Shown here in pieces: positions 48,848-60,700 of a stretch of 64,000 nucleotides of DNA. Position numbers and translations under genes: made by a program. This stretch comes from Antennarius striatus (Eukaryota > Chordata > Actinopteri > Lophiiformes > Antennariidae). The notes under the pieces are model-generated. The model was not told where the DNA came from. It was given only the letters and a program-made list of their open reading frames with translations, and did no database searches. Each line of letters opens with the position of its first letter. Within the stretch, counting starts at the first letter, position 1. The stretch lies in assembly GCF_040054535.1 (NCBI RefSeq), contig NC_090784.1, forward strand, positions 16,246,001-16,310,000. The letters run 5' to 3'.

Positions 48848-51800
48848 AGGTTCCTTCACAAAGATAAGGAGCTCTTTGCTGAGTGTAACACCACTATGAA
48901 ACACACAAGGGGAGAGGACATACATGCAGCAATAAAAGTTGCCGATCAAGTCCAGTGGTCTTTCACCAACATTACAGAGATCACCACAAGGAGACCACCA
49001 CAAGGTGTGCACAGGCACTTGTGTACAAGTAAATTACTGGCAGACCACATGCCCCTTTCTCTCGTGAAGAAAGTTCTGTTTGCATTTTTCCCCTGAAAGA
49101 GCCAGTTTTTATTCATGCTTTCTGAACATGTTAATGTTTTTTTACTGGAAGTGTAGGCCTTCAGTTCTTTAGGCTGGGATGTCTTTAATTTACAAGAAAA
49201 AGGATTATTCAGCTCTTTTTGCACGTTATTTTTTAATTCTGAGGTTTGTGTGTTCTTCAATCTAACATAAAGGCTTAAAATGTATTTGCCTGGGTCTACT
49301 TTTATTTATGGTGAGGTAAAAGAGATAGCTGTGCACTCACTTAAACATATCCTGCATTGAAAATTGATAATAAATGATAATGTGGATATAGTGGCCGGCT
49401 ATAAGACACAAACTGGACTTGGGTAATAACTGGACCTCCGTGACTGTTAATTGAATACCCCTGCTCTAGACCAAACAACATCGCTGGTCTCACCACAGTT
49501 TTGTACACATTTCATTTTAGCTGAAACTCTTCTGTCACTCATCACACCTGACACTTTTCTCCACCCGTTCCATCCTGCCTGTACACGCTTCTTCACTTCT
49601 TTTCCACACTCCCCATTGCTCTAGACTGTTGACCCTAAGTATTTATCCTTAAGCATTATCCTGGATAATCCAAAAATATTGTCATTTCATCTCCTTTTGG
49701 GGGCGGCAGTGGCTCAGCGTAGAGCAGATGTCTCGTAGACAGATCGCCCCAGCCATCGGTGGATCGAATCCCGCTCCCGCCATGATGTCACCAGGAGTGT
49801 GAGCTGACGGTGGGAGGTGTCAGCTCACCTCCCAGTCACTGCCGAGGCGCCCTTGAGCAAGGCGCCGTCCCCCCTACAAGCTGCTCAATTGGGGCGCGTT
49901 CCAAAAGCCGCTGTCTGTCACTCTGCCTCCCAATGTGTGTAGTTTGATGTGTATGTATTAACTGCATGCTTACAGGCCCCCTTGTGTGCTGTGATCAGGG
50001 GGCCCGTGTACTGTTAAAAATACTAACCTGAGTGACTATGTAATTTCCCCTTGCGAGATCAATAAAGTCTTCTTCTTCCTTGCATCAGTGACATCCATCT
50101 GTGCCCTGCTAAAGCTCTGACTGATTTTTAGGAGTTTTTAATTTCTTAAAATTCTATTAGCTACAACCTATACACATCTTGAGTTGATGACAAGACAGTG
50201 TCTTATTAATCTGTGCTCGGCACCCCACTTTAGAAGTAAAATAATGAATTTGCATCCCCACAGACCTGTTTGTTTTTTACCACCTTAATTTGATCCTATA
50301 TTCTGAATGCTACATGTGTCCACGTGCTTGCTGCTGAATTTAAATGATTAACAGACACACTCTTGGCTGATAATGCACTGTGGTGTGAAATAGATCCTTA
50401 TGAGGTAAAATGAAAGAGACTGAAGTCCAGGATTGGACAAGACTAAAGACAGCTCATTCATGATCTCTTTGAAAAATGTGAAAAAGGTCTAGTTTGGTTT
50501 TTTTCCTTTGGAACACAACCTGTGGTCTTCAACCTATTAATGCATTCATTTCTTTTTTGTACAGAATTTTCAAGAAGTCTGCTACCTCGTCCCAGGCGAC
50601 TACTGTTATTGGTTAATCCCTTTAGTGGGAGAGGCCAAGCAATGCAATGGTGTCAGACACACATCTTGCCAATGATCAGAGAGGCCAATATTAGCTACAA
50701 CCTTATACAAACAGGTAACTCACTCAGTGCAAAGACATATGAAACAGGTGGTACTTTTATGTAAAGTATGAAATCATTGGGTTTTTATTCTTCGGTCTCA
50801 GAGCGTCAGAACCACGCTCGGGAGCTGATCAGAGAGATATCACTCAGAGAGTGGGACGGCATTATTATCGTCTCTGGAGATGGCCTGCTGCATGAGGTTG
50901 GAAAAACTTTTTTTGAAGAGCAAGGAACAATGGAATTGGAGTTGTTAGTGAAAATATTGGTGTTGTATGTTACATGAATAATTTGATCTGTATCTTATAG
51001 TATGATTTTGTCATTTTCTGTAGGTAATCAATGGGCTGATGGAGCGTTCTGATTGGGAGCAAGCAATAAAAACACCAGTTGGCATTCTGCCCTGTGGATC
51101 TGGGAATGCACTAGCTGGTTCCATCAACCACAATGCTGGGTAAAGTTTCTCTTATAAGTCCGAAAGGTGGGATTCTTGTGACTTTACTATTTTTACTTAG
51201 ACTGTTTTTCTGGCCTGTCTCCCATAGGTATGACATGTGCCTTCGGGAGCCCCTGCTTTTGAACTGCTGCTTCTTGCTCTGTCGCGGTGGTATCCGACCC
51301 ATGGATGTGGTTTCTGTGACAACAAGTCCTCCATCCAACAACAACCACGCTACAGCTCCCAGAAGACTGTTTTCTTTCCTTTCTGTTGCTTGGGGCTTTG
51401 TGTCTGATGTAGATATTGAGAGTGAAAGGTGGGTGTTGAATTGCATTTATTGTAAGAAAAGTATCATCTGTCATTGCACAAAAGGATAGCTTTGCTTGAA
51501 ACATGTCTTCTTTTCAGGTATCGGGGCCTGGGTTCAGCTCGCTTCACTCTGGGAACCCTGGTGCGCATCGCTTCTCTTCGATCCTACAAGGGTCGCCTGT
51601 CCTACCTGCCTCCATCTGTTTGCACCTCATCACCAGACGCCACGCCGCCTCCTCCAAGGAGACCTCTCTCCCGCAGCATCACAGAAGGTCTGGAGGGCTT
51701 CTGCCGAACGCCTATCCATCGCACGTGTTCCGACATGGGGATAAGCGAACAGAGGAGCTTACGTAAAGGTGAAGGAGAGAGAGAAAAGGAAGAACGGCAA

Positions 51801-53704
51801 AGGGAAAGGGAGAGAAGAAGGGAGAGAGCCAGGGGAGGAGGGACTGGAGTGGTGAGGGCAAGCAGCCTGGCAGAGGATAGAGAGAGGGAGCTGGAAGGGG
51901 AGGTGGAAATGGAGGCCGAAGAGGCAAGGTCTGGGACAAGTTCAGAATCAAATGAAAGGGATGGATGCAGCACGGGCCGGGTAGAAAGACTGGCAGGGAT
52001 AAAGGATGAAAGGGAAGATGAAGAAAGAGTGGAACATGACTCGAGTGAGATGGAGGAGGAGGAAAAGGTGAAGGATGGAGATATCACTGAAGGTTCCATT
52101 GAGGGGGAGCGAGTTTCCCATGCTGGAGAGCTGGGAGAGAGCCGTGGGGTAAACCCGGAGAGAGAAGCAGATGAAGAACCAGAGGGTGATTTCTCTTACC
52201 CAAATGGCCTTCAAGAAGGCAGACAAACACTAAGGAAGAATTCAGCCCCTTCAAGTCAGATAATGAAGACTCTTTTCAATCAGCCTCTCAGTCAGGAGGC
52301 CGACCCAGACTCTGGAACCTCATACGGCGTAGAAGACATGGATCTGAATGGAGCCTACTTCCAGAAAGAACCCTACCAGTTAGATGTGTCCCGTGAGCGA
52401 TCTCTAACCATTTCCTCTCCGTTTCGCCACTCTCCTTTTTCTCACAAGCCCAAGACCTTGGACCAAAACCAGAACGCTTCCCGGCCGAGGCCCCTCTCCC
52501 TTCTTCAGCACTCCCACTCCAACTCTCTGCCTCCCAAACTCCCGTCCCTCTCCCTGTCTCTCTCTCCCACACCCCCATCGTCGCCATCGTGTGCTTCCCC
52601 ACACTCCTCATCTTTTCTTGTCCCGCGTCCGAACACTCCAAATTCCACCTCGCCTTCACCCTCTCTTCGCACACAATCCTCATCTTTTAACTTTGACCTC
52701 ACTGAGCCAGCGGGACCCCAGAAGAGCTGTCTTTACCCACTGCCTTTAAATATCCCGAAGGATGACTTGTTGCCCCCACTGGACCAACCCCTTCCCACCA
52801 GAGACTGGGTGACAATTGAAGGAGACTTTGTCCTGGTCCTGGCCCTTTATCAGACCCACCTCGGGGCTGACCTTCATGCTGCACCCCAGGCCAAGTTTGA
52901 TGATGGGCTGATCCACCTGACCTTTGTTCGGGCTGGGATTTCAAGAGCCACTCTGCTGAGACTGTTCTTTGCCATGGAAAGAGGAACCCACCACTCCGTC
53001 ACCTCGCCGTTTGTGAGCCATGTGACCTGCAGGGCCTTCAGGCTGCAGCCTCTGTCCACAAGGGGAACACTCACCGTGGATGGAGAGTTGGTGCCTTATG
53101 GGCCCCTTCAAGCACAGGTCAGAAAGAGGAAATATAACATGAGTCTGTCAAAACTTATCACGAAATGTCACAGTTGGATTGATGGGTTGGCTAGATCTTC
53201 CCATAAATAAAGCACACCTATATGTAACTGTAATATGCATTACAAGGTGTTAGTATTTAGGCTTTGTTCCACCATAATCTTTGTTTACAAATTTAATTCA
53301 AAACTGTTGAATTGTCAGGTCATTTTAACATATTTCCTGCAGTCATAGTAATGATAATATTATGCAGTCAGGTCTAGTCTATGTCCTAGAGAGAAAACTG
53401 TATACAATATAGTGTAGCTGTGATGGCAAAAGCAGGTCAGTCTGTTCAGTCGATTGCTTGACATTCACATTATTGACAGACATGATTTTTATTTAACAAC
53501 TAGTTCAAAGGTGAATAATATGGTTTTGGTATATGTACATTACGCTTTTGCAGCATTAAGTCTGATTACTGTGGCATTAGATTTGATCATTAGTGTGTGA
53601 CGTGCCATTGGTAATATTTTCCCCCTATGTGTCTGTCTCAGGTTCATCCTTCCATGGCTCGTCTCATCGTTGGAGATTCTGGAGTCAAGATTACCAGATT
53701 CTAA
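46886..53704 (+). CDS. sphk2: Sphingosine kinase 2
   Basis: Phosphorylates sphingosine to sphingosine-1-phosphate; mammalian SPHK2 acts in nucleus, mitochondria and ER. Seven coding exons: 46886-47345, 50565-50714, 50802-50896, 51024-51139, 51228-51428, 51518-53117, 53642-53704 (2685 nt, 894 aa). I chose the ATG at 46886 because it starts the Ser/Pro-rich leader before the SPHK2-specific HIQRL and YWYPPGKRRKG region. Diacylglycerol-kinase-type catalytic motifs: LLLLVNPFSGRG (about 166-177), VSGDGLLHEV with catalytic Asp (about 230), GILPCGSGNALAG (about 255-267), SFLSVAWGFVSDVDIESERYR, and C-terminal DWVTIEGDFVLVLA and MERGTHHSV. Between about residues 385 and 765, encoded in the 1.6-kb exon 6, is a long low-complexity insert: Arg/Glu-rich, then acidic, then Ser/Pro-rich. 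Human SPHK2 also has a Pro-rich insert here, but shorter. The donor after 50896 (GAG|GTTGGA) is weak. Confidence 0.95.
47970..49463 (+). mobile_element. hAT DNA transposon, internally deleted, with 8-bp target duplication
   Basis: A 1494-bp element bounded by perfect 8-bp direct repeats CTCTAGAC (47962-47969 and 49464-49471). Ends are CAGGGGTTACC and ATACCCCTG, a short 7-bp inverted repeat (CAGGGGT). The plus-strand frame 48422-49096 resembles a GTF2IRD2/FAM200-like hAT transposase: KRRYETRHRSFCPEL, LKAWWSLGQHKTSFSDG and FGGKQKDEMCGK. It lacks most of the catalytic region and is interrupted by a 90-bp GT tract, so it is non-functional. Confidence 0.88.
48757..48846. repeat. (GT)n microsatellite inside the hAT transposase remnant
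   Basis: A 90-bp pure GT run inside the transposase frame. It reads as a Cys-Val run and happens to keep the frame open. Confidence 0.97.
49699..50075 (+). mobile_element. tRNA-derived SINE
   Basis: The head carries a tRNA-like A box (TGGCTCAGCGTAGAGCAG from 49710) and B box (GGATCGAATCC), then a body with TGCCGAGGCGCCCTTGAGC, a sequence widespread in teleost SINEs. It ends in a LINE-like tail GATCAATAAAGTCTTCTTC. It is not a functional tRNA: the A box lacks a base and there is no proper anticodon stem or 3' half. Confidence 0.75.
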
Positions 53705-56700
53705 TCAGGGATTGGTTTATCTGACTGACTTGATGCAGCACTCTACTGAATGATATAATCTCTGTTTGCATATGTACTCTTACAAGGGACTTAAAATAGC
53801 CTGGATTGCAGAAACTGCTTTTCAGGGTTTAATGAAAGGGATAACACAACCAATCCACGCATCACTGGAAGGTGACTGCAGGGATTAATAGAATATTGGA
53901 TGAAAACGGATGAAAATGCACCTCATTGCAGAGCTGTTGGATTATTATGCCATGTGTACCCAGTGAAGCATGCAAATTGCACTGCCTGGGATGACGAGGG
54001 AAGATCAATTGAATGTTTATGGATTTTTTTTATGTGCAGATAGTGCATGCATTGGATGTATACATAGTAGTATGCATGCAGAAAAGCACTATCTGTCGCC
54101 TTTGAATGAGATGAAAAAAAATCTGATATAATTCAGAATAAATTGATTTCAAACATGAAATGCTATGAAAAAGAACAAAAAAACCCATTGAGATTCTTGG
54201 GGGCAACACCCCAAAAAAAATCAAATTGTTCCTACACTATTTTCACGTTCATCTCAGTTTTTTAAGCGCAAGAACTTCCGTCCATGATAGGACTGCCTTA
54301 CTGGACATTGGTTGTCGCACTTTCTTACAGACATTTGTAACCTCTATTCACATATCAAAAAAAACGTCCAGTGCACACACACACACACACACACACATGC
54401 ACACATATATAATACAAAAACATTTGTAGTGAACCAACCTACCTAGTGCGCACGACTACCCATTATTTCAAGTACCACTGAGGAAAATGTGGATTGACGT
54501 TCTCTTCAGTGACTATTTTGTTAATGCAAGTGAATGCAAGTGTGTCAGTGTAGTTCAACACATGCGAGACATGGAGCCGTTGAACGGTGACAAGAACCTC
54601 ACTGAAAATTTTACAGCATTTGCCTTTTTTTCTTAGCCAGTGGATGCACAATGTCAAAGATGTCATACTTTGCATCATAAAATGAATGAAAAAAACAAAC
54701 TCTGTTGTCACTGGTTTTAGACTGTTAATTTTCAAAGAAATGGTTCAAAATCACATCTGGTGTCTGAAGTATGTTGCTATCTCTGAGTGAAGGAGTGGGA
54801 GCAGTACATGAAACGACAACACTAGACTACATACTAACTGCAAATAGATCTAACATGGAATCAGTGATTTGGCTTACAAATAAATTGCACTAGTAATAGT
54901 TGGCTAGTCTAGATATGTTAATTGATTACATTCCTAATTTAAAATGAGTCTTAGTTTAAACATAACTTTCTGAAAGGTAGGACCTACAGCGACCACAGAA
55001 TCATCAAGGCACTTTAAGCATGTTCTGTGGAGGCAAGATGCCAGAACACTAAAATTATTTCGCTCAAAATCAAAAGCCAGATGATGGAATGAGGTTTACC
55101 TACAAATAGTTCATTTGCAGGAGACAATCTTGAACTAAATCATGAGTTGTGTTTTGAATTTAAAGTATGATCTTTCTAGTTCTTCAAAATGATGGCGTAC
55201 TCCTCTGTGAATTCAAACAGTCGACCTTGGACTCCTTCACAGAATTGATGTGTTTTATAATTAAGATGTTTTGATAAATAAAACCTACCAATAAACTCAC
55301 ACTGGAAAAAGGATAAATTAGCGTTTGCAGTGTATAAATGATGGAGAACTTATGCTGCCTGCTTTGGCCATTGTTAACTGTCTTGGGTCATGTCTGGATA
55401 AATTAATGCCTTCATGAATTAAGCCTGTAAATGCTGGCAGTTGATCATAAACTGTTCAAACCTGATTGCCGAAAATAGAGTAAAACGTTTTGCTGTTAAT
55501 TTATGTGTGTTTACCATTTGAGCATACAGTGCAGCTAATCTACCACAATTACACTGTGCTTACACAGCTATGGAATGTGAATACAACATTTTGAGACTAT
55601 GCTGACTATGTAACCACCAAATAGAAGAGTCTACACACTTTGAACAATGTTTTTGCCACTATGTTTATTCTTAATGTTTAAGAGACTAGTTATGACAGGT
55701 CATCTTCCTAAACATTTTGCGCCTATGACCAGAGCTTACTCTGTGGTGATATAGACCAATGTGATATGACATCTATTTTTATGCCATTAAATATGTCTGT
55801 AGGCTGCCTGCAAATAAATTATAAGCATTAATAAAGTTGTGAAAATATATAAATTTTCCATTTACAGTTGATGGTTATTATATGGTTTTGAATAAATGTA
55901 TCTTATGTTCGTCTGGAGCAAATCTACTGGACTTCTGTCACACCATTTTGATAACTTGAATTACTCTATTTTGGTGGTGTAGTCTCTCACCCACTGCATC
56001 CATATTTAGGAAACTATGTAATGATTTAGGCACAGCATTGTGGGAGGACAATATATATATTAGTCTATAGGCGTTAGATGTGTTTGTTGTCCCCTTACCC
56101 ATTTGAAATACCTTTACCTTGTTATCTGCTGTTTCAAAAGGTAAAGAATGTTCTTTATGGTTAACCTGTGCTGTACAAAAGGAAGTTTGTTAAATCCTCA
56201 TAAGAATTGTGATTTTAACAACTACAAAACCTGGATCTTGAGAAGATATAATCATCTCCCACAAGGAGGTTACTTTGCCTGTCGTGTGATTGTTGCTTTG
56301 TTAATATATCACTAAACTTGATTTTTCCAAAGTACATCCCATTAAATATATTTAATGGGACCTGACTGCTAAGATATTTATGGCATTGATTTTCTCAAGG
56401 AGCAATATGTGGATTGTGCCAAAAAGAGGCACATGTACGGGGTCAATATCTGTGAGGTGTGGAATTTGGTGCAGTTCCAAATAACATTCTGGATGCACTC
56501 AGTTTTAAATGATGGGCTGCAACAAATCCATTGAGTTTAACCTCAATGGATTTGTGGTTAGAGAGCTATAAATTATATTTATGGTTGAAGCTCAAGATAA
56601 CCACTCAAATGTCTCTTAGAGGAGTGTGAACTTTTCATGCTATTTCTTTCCAAATGTAAGTCCATTTTTCATTGAAGTTTAAGTTCTAACTTTTGTCTAT

Positions 56701-57737
56701 ACATAAAAAAGATTTAATCCCCTGAAACTTTGTTCACAAATATTATTAGAGCCATGTTTTTACAATCAATCTGACCCATGTAGCATATCAAGATGCTTAT
56801 TGTAAAAAATTACTTGCACAGGATTGCTGTGGGCACAAAGATATTCAGCAAAACAAAATGTAATGATATTTTTGTGTTCAAAAACATATTGTTAGCATGC
56901 ATGTTACTATTTTGTATTTAAATTTTATTTATATGTGGACCGTTCTCGCAAAACTTGCATGACATTCATGTACAACCAATTTTCAAACAGGGAAATGTTA
57001 TAATCACAAATTATCTTAAATGAGTGGTGCGTTTTTAAATCCCTTGAGTATATCTGTCTATTTCCAAAAAGATTGAGAAACGTGTGTGCAGGTGCTGCTG
57101 AATATTTAAGCAACAAATTCTTAAATGCAGTTCAGTCCTTAAGCGGCTGATTAGAGCGCCTGTGACCACCAGAGGGATTCCGAGAGCATTTAAAATCTCT
57201 AATATGCCACATAAAGAGAACTTGTTTTCTCTCTGCCTCCAGAAAAAGAAACAGATTACAAGTAGAATGTGTAACACAGATTTACATCGCAAAGCAAAGC
57301 GTTTTGCACAATTGAACAAAGTTTTACATAGTAATTTAGATATACGTTTTATTCTTAAACCATTTTTTCATCTTTTTCTTTCATTTTTCTTTCGTTAATT
57401 TTTTAAAATATTTTTCTAGTTTAGTTATTAATTTCGTATTGCTGTTTTGTTTAAATGAAGTAGATTTCATTTCATTAATTTTTGTCACGTCAAGCTCCAT
57501 TTTTGCATTACTGACTACAAGTGACCTTATTTTGAAAAAAAAATAAATCCGGAATTAGACTGGCTGGTTGTTTCCGGTGTCGCCACCTTCTTTGTCTCTG
57601 GCCCAATATTTTCACACCAGGGACTGTCTATTTTTTAGCTTTGGTTTTGAGGGAATATTCATGCATTTGTCCATATTTTTTCATATTGAATGACAGTCAA
57701 CTCTGGAATATTTATGCCTAAAAGTAAAGCGCCTAAA
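53705..57737 (+). other. sphk2 3' UTR and sphk2-cyth2 interval
   Basis: AT-rich with no coding exon recognised. Candidate polyadenylation hexamers include AATAAA near 55813 and 55891, so the sphk2 3' UTR could be about 2 kb. A (CA)n tract lies at 54374-54397. At 57550-57640, just upstream of the first cyth2 exon, a GC-richer segment with TTTCCGGTGTC (ETS-like site) may be the cyth2 promoter. Confidence 0.4.
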
Positions 57738-60700
57738 ATGGATGATTTGGACTACAGTAAGTAGACTTACTAATTAGCTGTTTACATAGGCTATCGCTAG
57801 CTAGGTGGCTAGTTGTAGCTAGGGGCTCAGTTTTGTTTTTTATTTGGTCAGGTGTGACACACTGATTCACTCCATTGAATACCTAATTGATAATCATCAT
57901 AAACCATTTACCCACTTCTCCGAATATTGAACGTGTACACGCACAGAACTTAAAAGCGCTCTAAATATATTTCGCTTAACCTGGAGCAAACCAAATACTG
58001 AATTCATTTTCACTGTGTGCTCTTAGCTAACGTCTATGCTAGCTCACCTCAATACGTATTAAACACCCCAACCAGCCTCCAAGTGACAGAAGGGCTTATT
58101 GAAATAAATTATTTGGAAACACTGCGTCTGTAGTAAATATGGCTTCCGTATTGGGAGATAAAGTGTGGTCGCTAACCCAGACGGGGCGTGGTTGATGGTG
58201 TTTTAGAGCTGCTGTTTGTTTTGCAGAGTAACCACGTTGACTTCTTTCAAGTCCTCCATTCCTCTAAACTGAACTGGCTGGATTTCTTGGTGGATTTTGT
58301 GCCGCAGCAATAATTTGTTGTGTTTCTTTCTTCAGCCAAGTTCAGGCTGAAATAAATGTCACATAAATATCACAGTGTCTCGTTGGTTTATTTGGAGACT
58401 TCCGGGTCTTCCGACATCTAAATTGTATGAAGTGAATAAGGGACTTGTCTTGAAGTTATCTAACAGTTATAATCTAAATCTAAATCTATGTCTAAATCTA
58501 TGGTGAATATGGCTTACTGTAAACCAGCTTTCGGTCATTCTTAGTTACGATGCAACACATTAAAAATAATTCACTGTAGCTGAAACCTTAGAGAGGATAT
58601 CTGATAAAACAGAAACTAAATGCTCAGCTCAGTACAACTATTCCAACGATAGAGCTTTATATTTATCACACTTTAGTGTAACCTGCATGCTCTACCAACT
58701 ATGAATTGGTACTGGAACCAAATCCAGATGTTTCTCAGGGAGAGTTCTACTGATAAAATCAAGCTGTCTCACTCGGACAGTAGTTCTGTATATTTAGGGG
58801 CCTTTTAGGTCCATAAACGTCTGTCTTGCTCAATTTTTAAGAATCCATAAATGAGCATTATTAATTCTTCTTTATATGATAATCTAGATGTGACCTGCCT
58901 AAATGATTATCATCAAATAGCACATAATCAAGTGCTTTGAAAGGATGTAGTCATGACGAATGATGCAGTTAACACTGCTATCCACACTGCCTTTTCAGAA
59001 TGCTGTTTATAGACTTTATAACACTGCATTTAACACTGTTATCCCCCACAAACTCACAGACAAGCTCCTTTCACTTGGACTGACACCCTCCCTCTGTAAC
59101 TGGGTGCTGAACTTTCTAACAAGCAGGCCCCAGTCAGTCAGAGTCCACTGCTGCACACCCAGCTCAAGAACTAAGCACTGGGACCCCAAGTCTTTGCACC
59201 TACATCAGCGAGGACCTCACCGGGTCTCACAATACCTCAAATCACCAAGAAATTATTCTTCCTGAGGAGACTGAGAAAGTTTCACATTTCAACCAAAACC
59301 GTCAGCTTATTCTGCAGATGCCCTATATAGACTGTCATTATTGCCTCTGTCACGGTCTGGTAGGGAAAAAAGGCAGGAAGGCACTCCAGTGCTGGGGCGG
59401 CCTTCCCCTCACTGCGACACGCTTACAAAACCCGAGTCCTACGTAGAACACACAACCTCATCAGAGACCGCACACTCTCTTCACACTACTACCATCAGGC
59501 AGACGCTACGGGTGGTGGAAATCCAGGACCACAAGGATGGCAAACAGTTTCTACCCACAGGCCATCACACACATATTCATAACACTATACTTTTTATTGC
59601 TGCTGTTAATCGTTTATTTATTGTTACTTTATTACAATGTTCTTTTTAATTTTTAATGTCATGTTCTTAGGGCGAATGAAAAGAATAAAAGTTTCATTGC
59701 ATAGCATAACTGCCTGTTTGCTGTCCATGTGACAATAAAACTCTTGAATCTAGAGGCAGTTTATTGTAAGGATTTCGCAGCAATTGCTCGTGTAGTGTGG
59801 AATAAGATGATATTAATAAGTAGGATGCAGATGCAGAAATAGGGCTTTGCATCGTTATTAATTTGACCTCTGGTTATTTGGACACAGTTAGATATTATAT
59901 CTGCAACAACAGCAGTACAGTTAATCTACTTCTCTGCCTTACAGTCCCAGTAGACCTGAGCCCAGAGGAGCGCTCAGAGCTAGAGGACATCCGCAGGAGG
60001 AAGGGCATCCTGATGCAGGAGATCCAGAGGCTCAGAGAGGAATTACGAGAGGCAATTTTGGAGGTGGAAGGACTGGAGACAAGCACAGAGGGCAGGTAAA
60101 GCAAATAAATTAATATTCAGCTTAATGTTGTTAACATAATATATTAATAATTTTGATTCTTTGATAAAATGCCTGCTTTAGAATTTGAGGTCTAATAATT
60201 ATGTTGCTATACTTTTGAACATATAGTTTTATTTTATAGCTTTGGTTTTGTTTTTCCACAATTTTGGTAGTAAAATTCATAGCATGATAACAATCAGTGA
60301 TTTTGAATTTTTTAATTTGAGCTAATGCCTTTACAATTTGAAATTAGATATGTTAAAAAAAAGGAATCAAATTTAAATTATAAAAAAGTAATTTTCTTAC
60401 AATTTTCAATCCCTCAAGCAAAACTTTACAGAAAAGCAGACATGTGGCAATGGGCAGGAAAAAATTCAACATGGACCCTAAAAAGGTATGAATCTTAAAT
60501 GTTTTTGTGTGTCTGCATCATCTTCCTTATTTCTTAGTTTTATGGTATTACTTTGGCTCTTTAAAGGGTATCGTGTTTCTGGTGGAGAATGAGCTGCTCA
60601 GACACACTTCAGAAGACATTGCTCAGTTCTTATACAAAGGAGAGGGCCTCAACAAAACTGCTATAGGAGACTATCTGGGAGAAAGGTGCTCAATCTCAAA

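Larger units (their letters stand above)
47560..49690 (-). mobile_element. Non-LTR retrotransposon fragment split by an hAT insertion (sphk2 intron 1)
   Basis: On the minus strand, 49690-49464 encodes late RT sequence (KKRVQAGWNGWRKVSGV) and 47969-47588 continues with TVSLRKRQETELEVAEM and then the C-terminal part (IRNEYIRGTAHVRGFGDK, LRWFGHVQRRDSEYIGRR, RGRPKRRFMDVVKEDMK). The coding frame joins directly when the hAT and one target copy are left out of consideration. It ends near 47560 with a CTTCTCC tail. Same family as the 37500-37828 fragment, with clade uncertain (RTE-like guess). Confidence 0.8.

Noticed and set aside
49699-49800. tRNA gene
   Set aside because: The A and B boxes belong to a SINE head; a complete cloverleaf cannot be drawn.
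51602-52702. Several long minus-strand frames opposite sphk2 exon 6
   Set aside because: Low-complexity purine-rich coding sequence keeps the opposite strand open; the sense strand matches sphingosine kinase.
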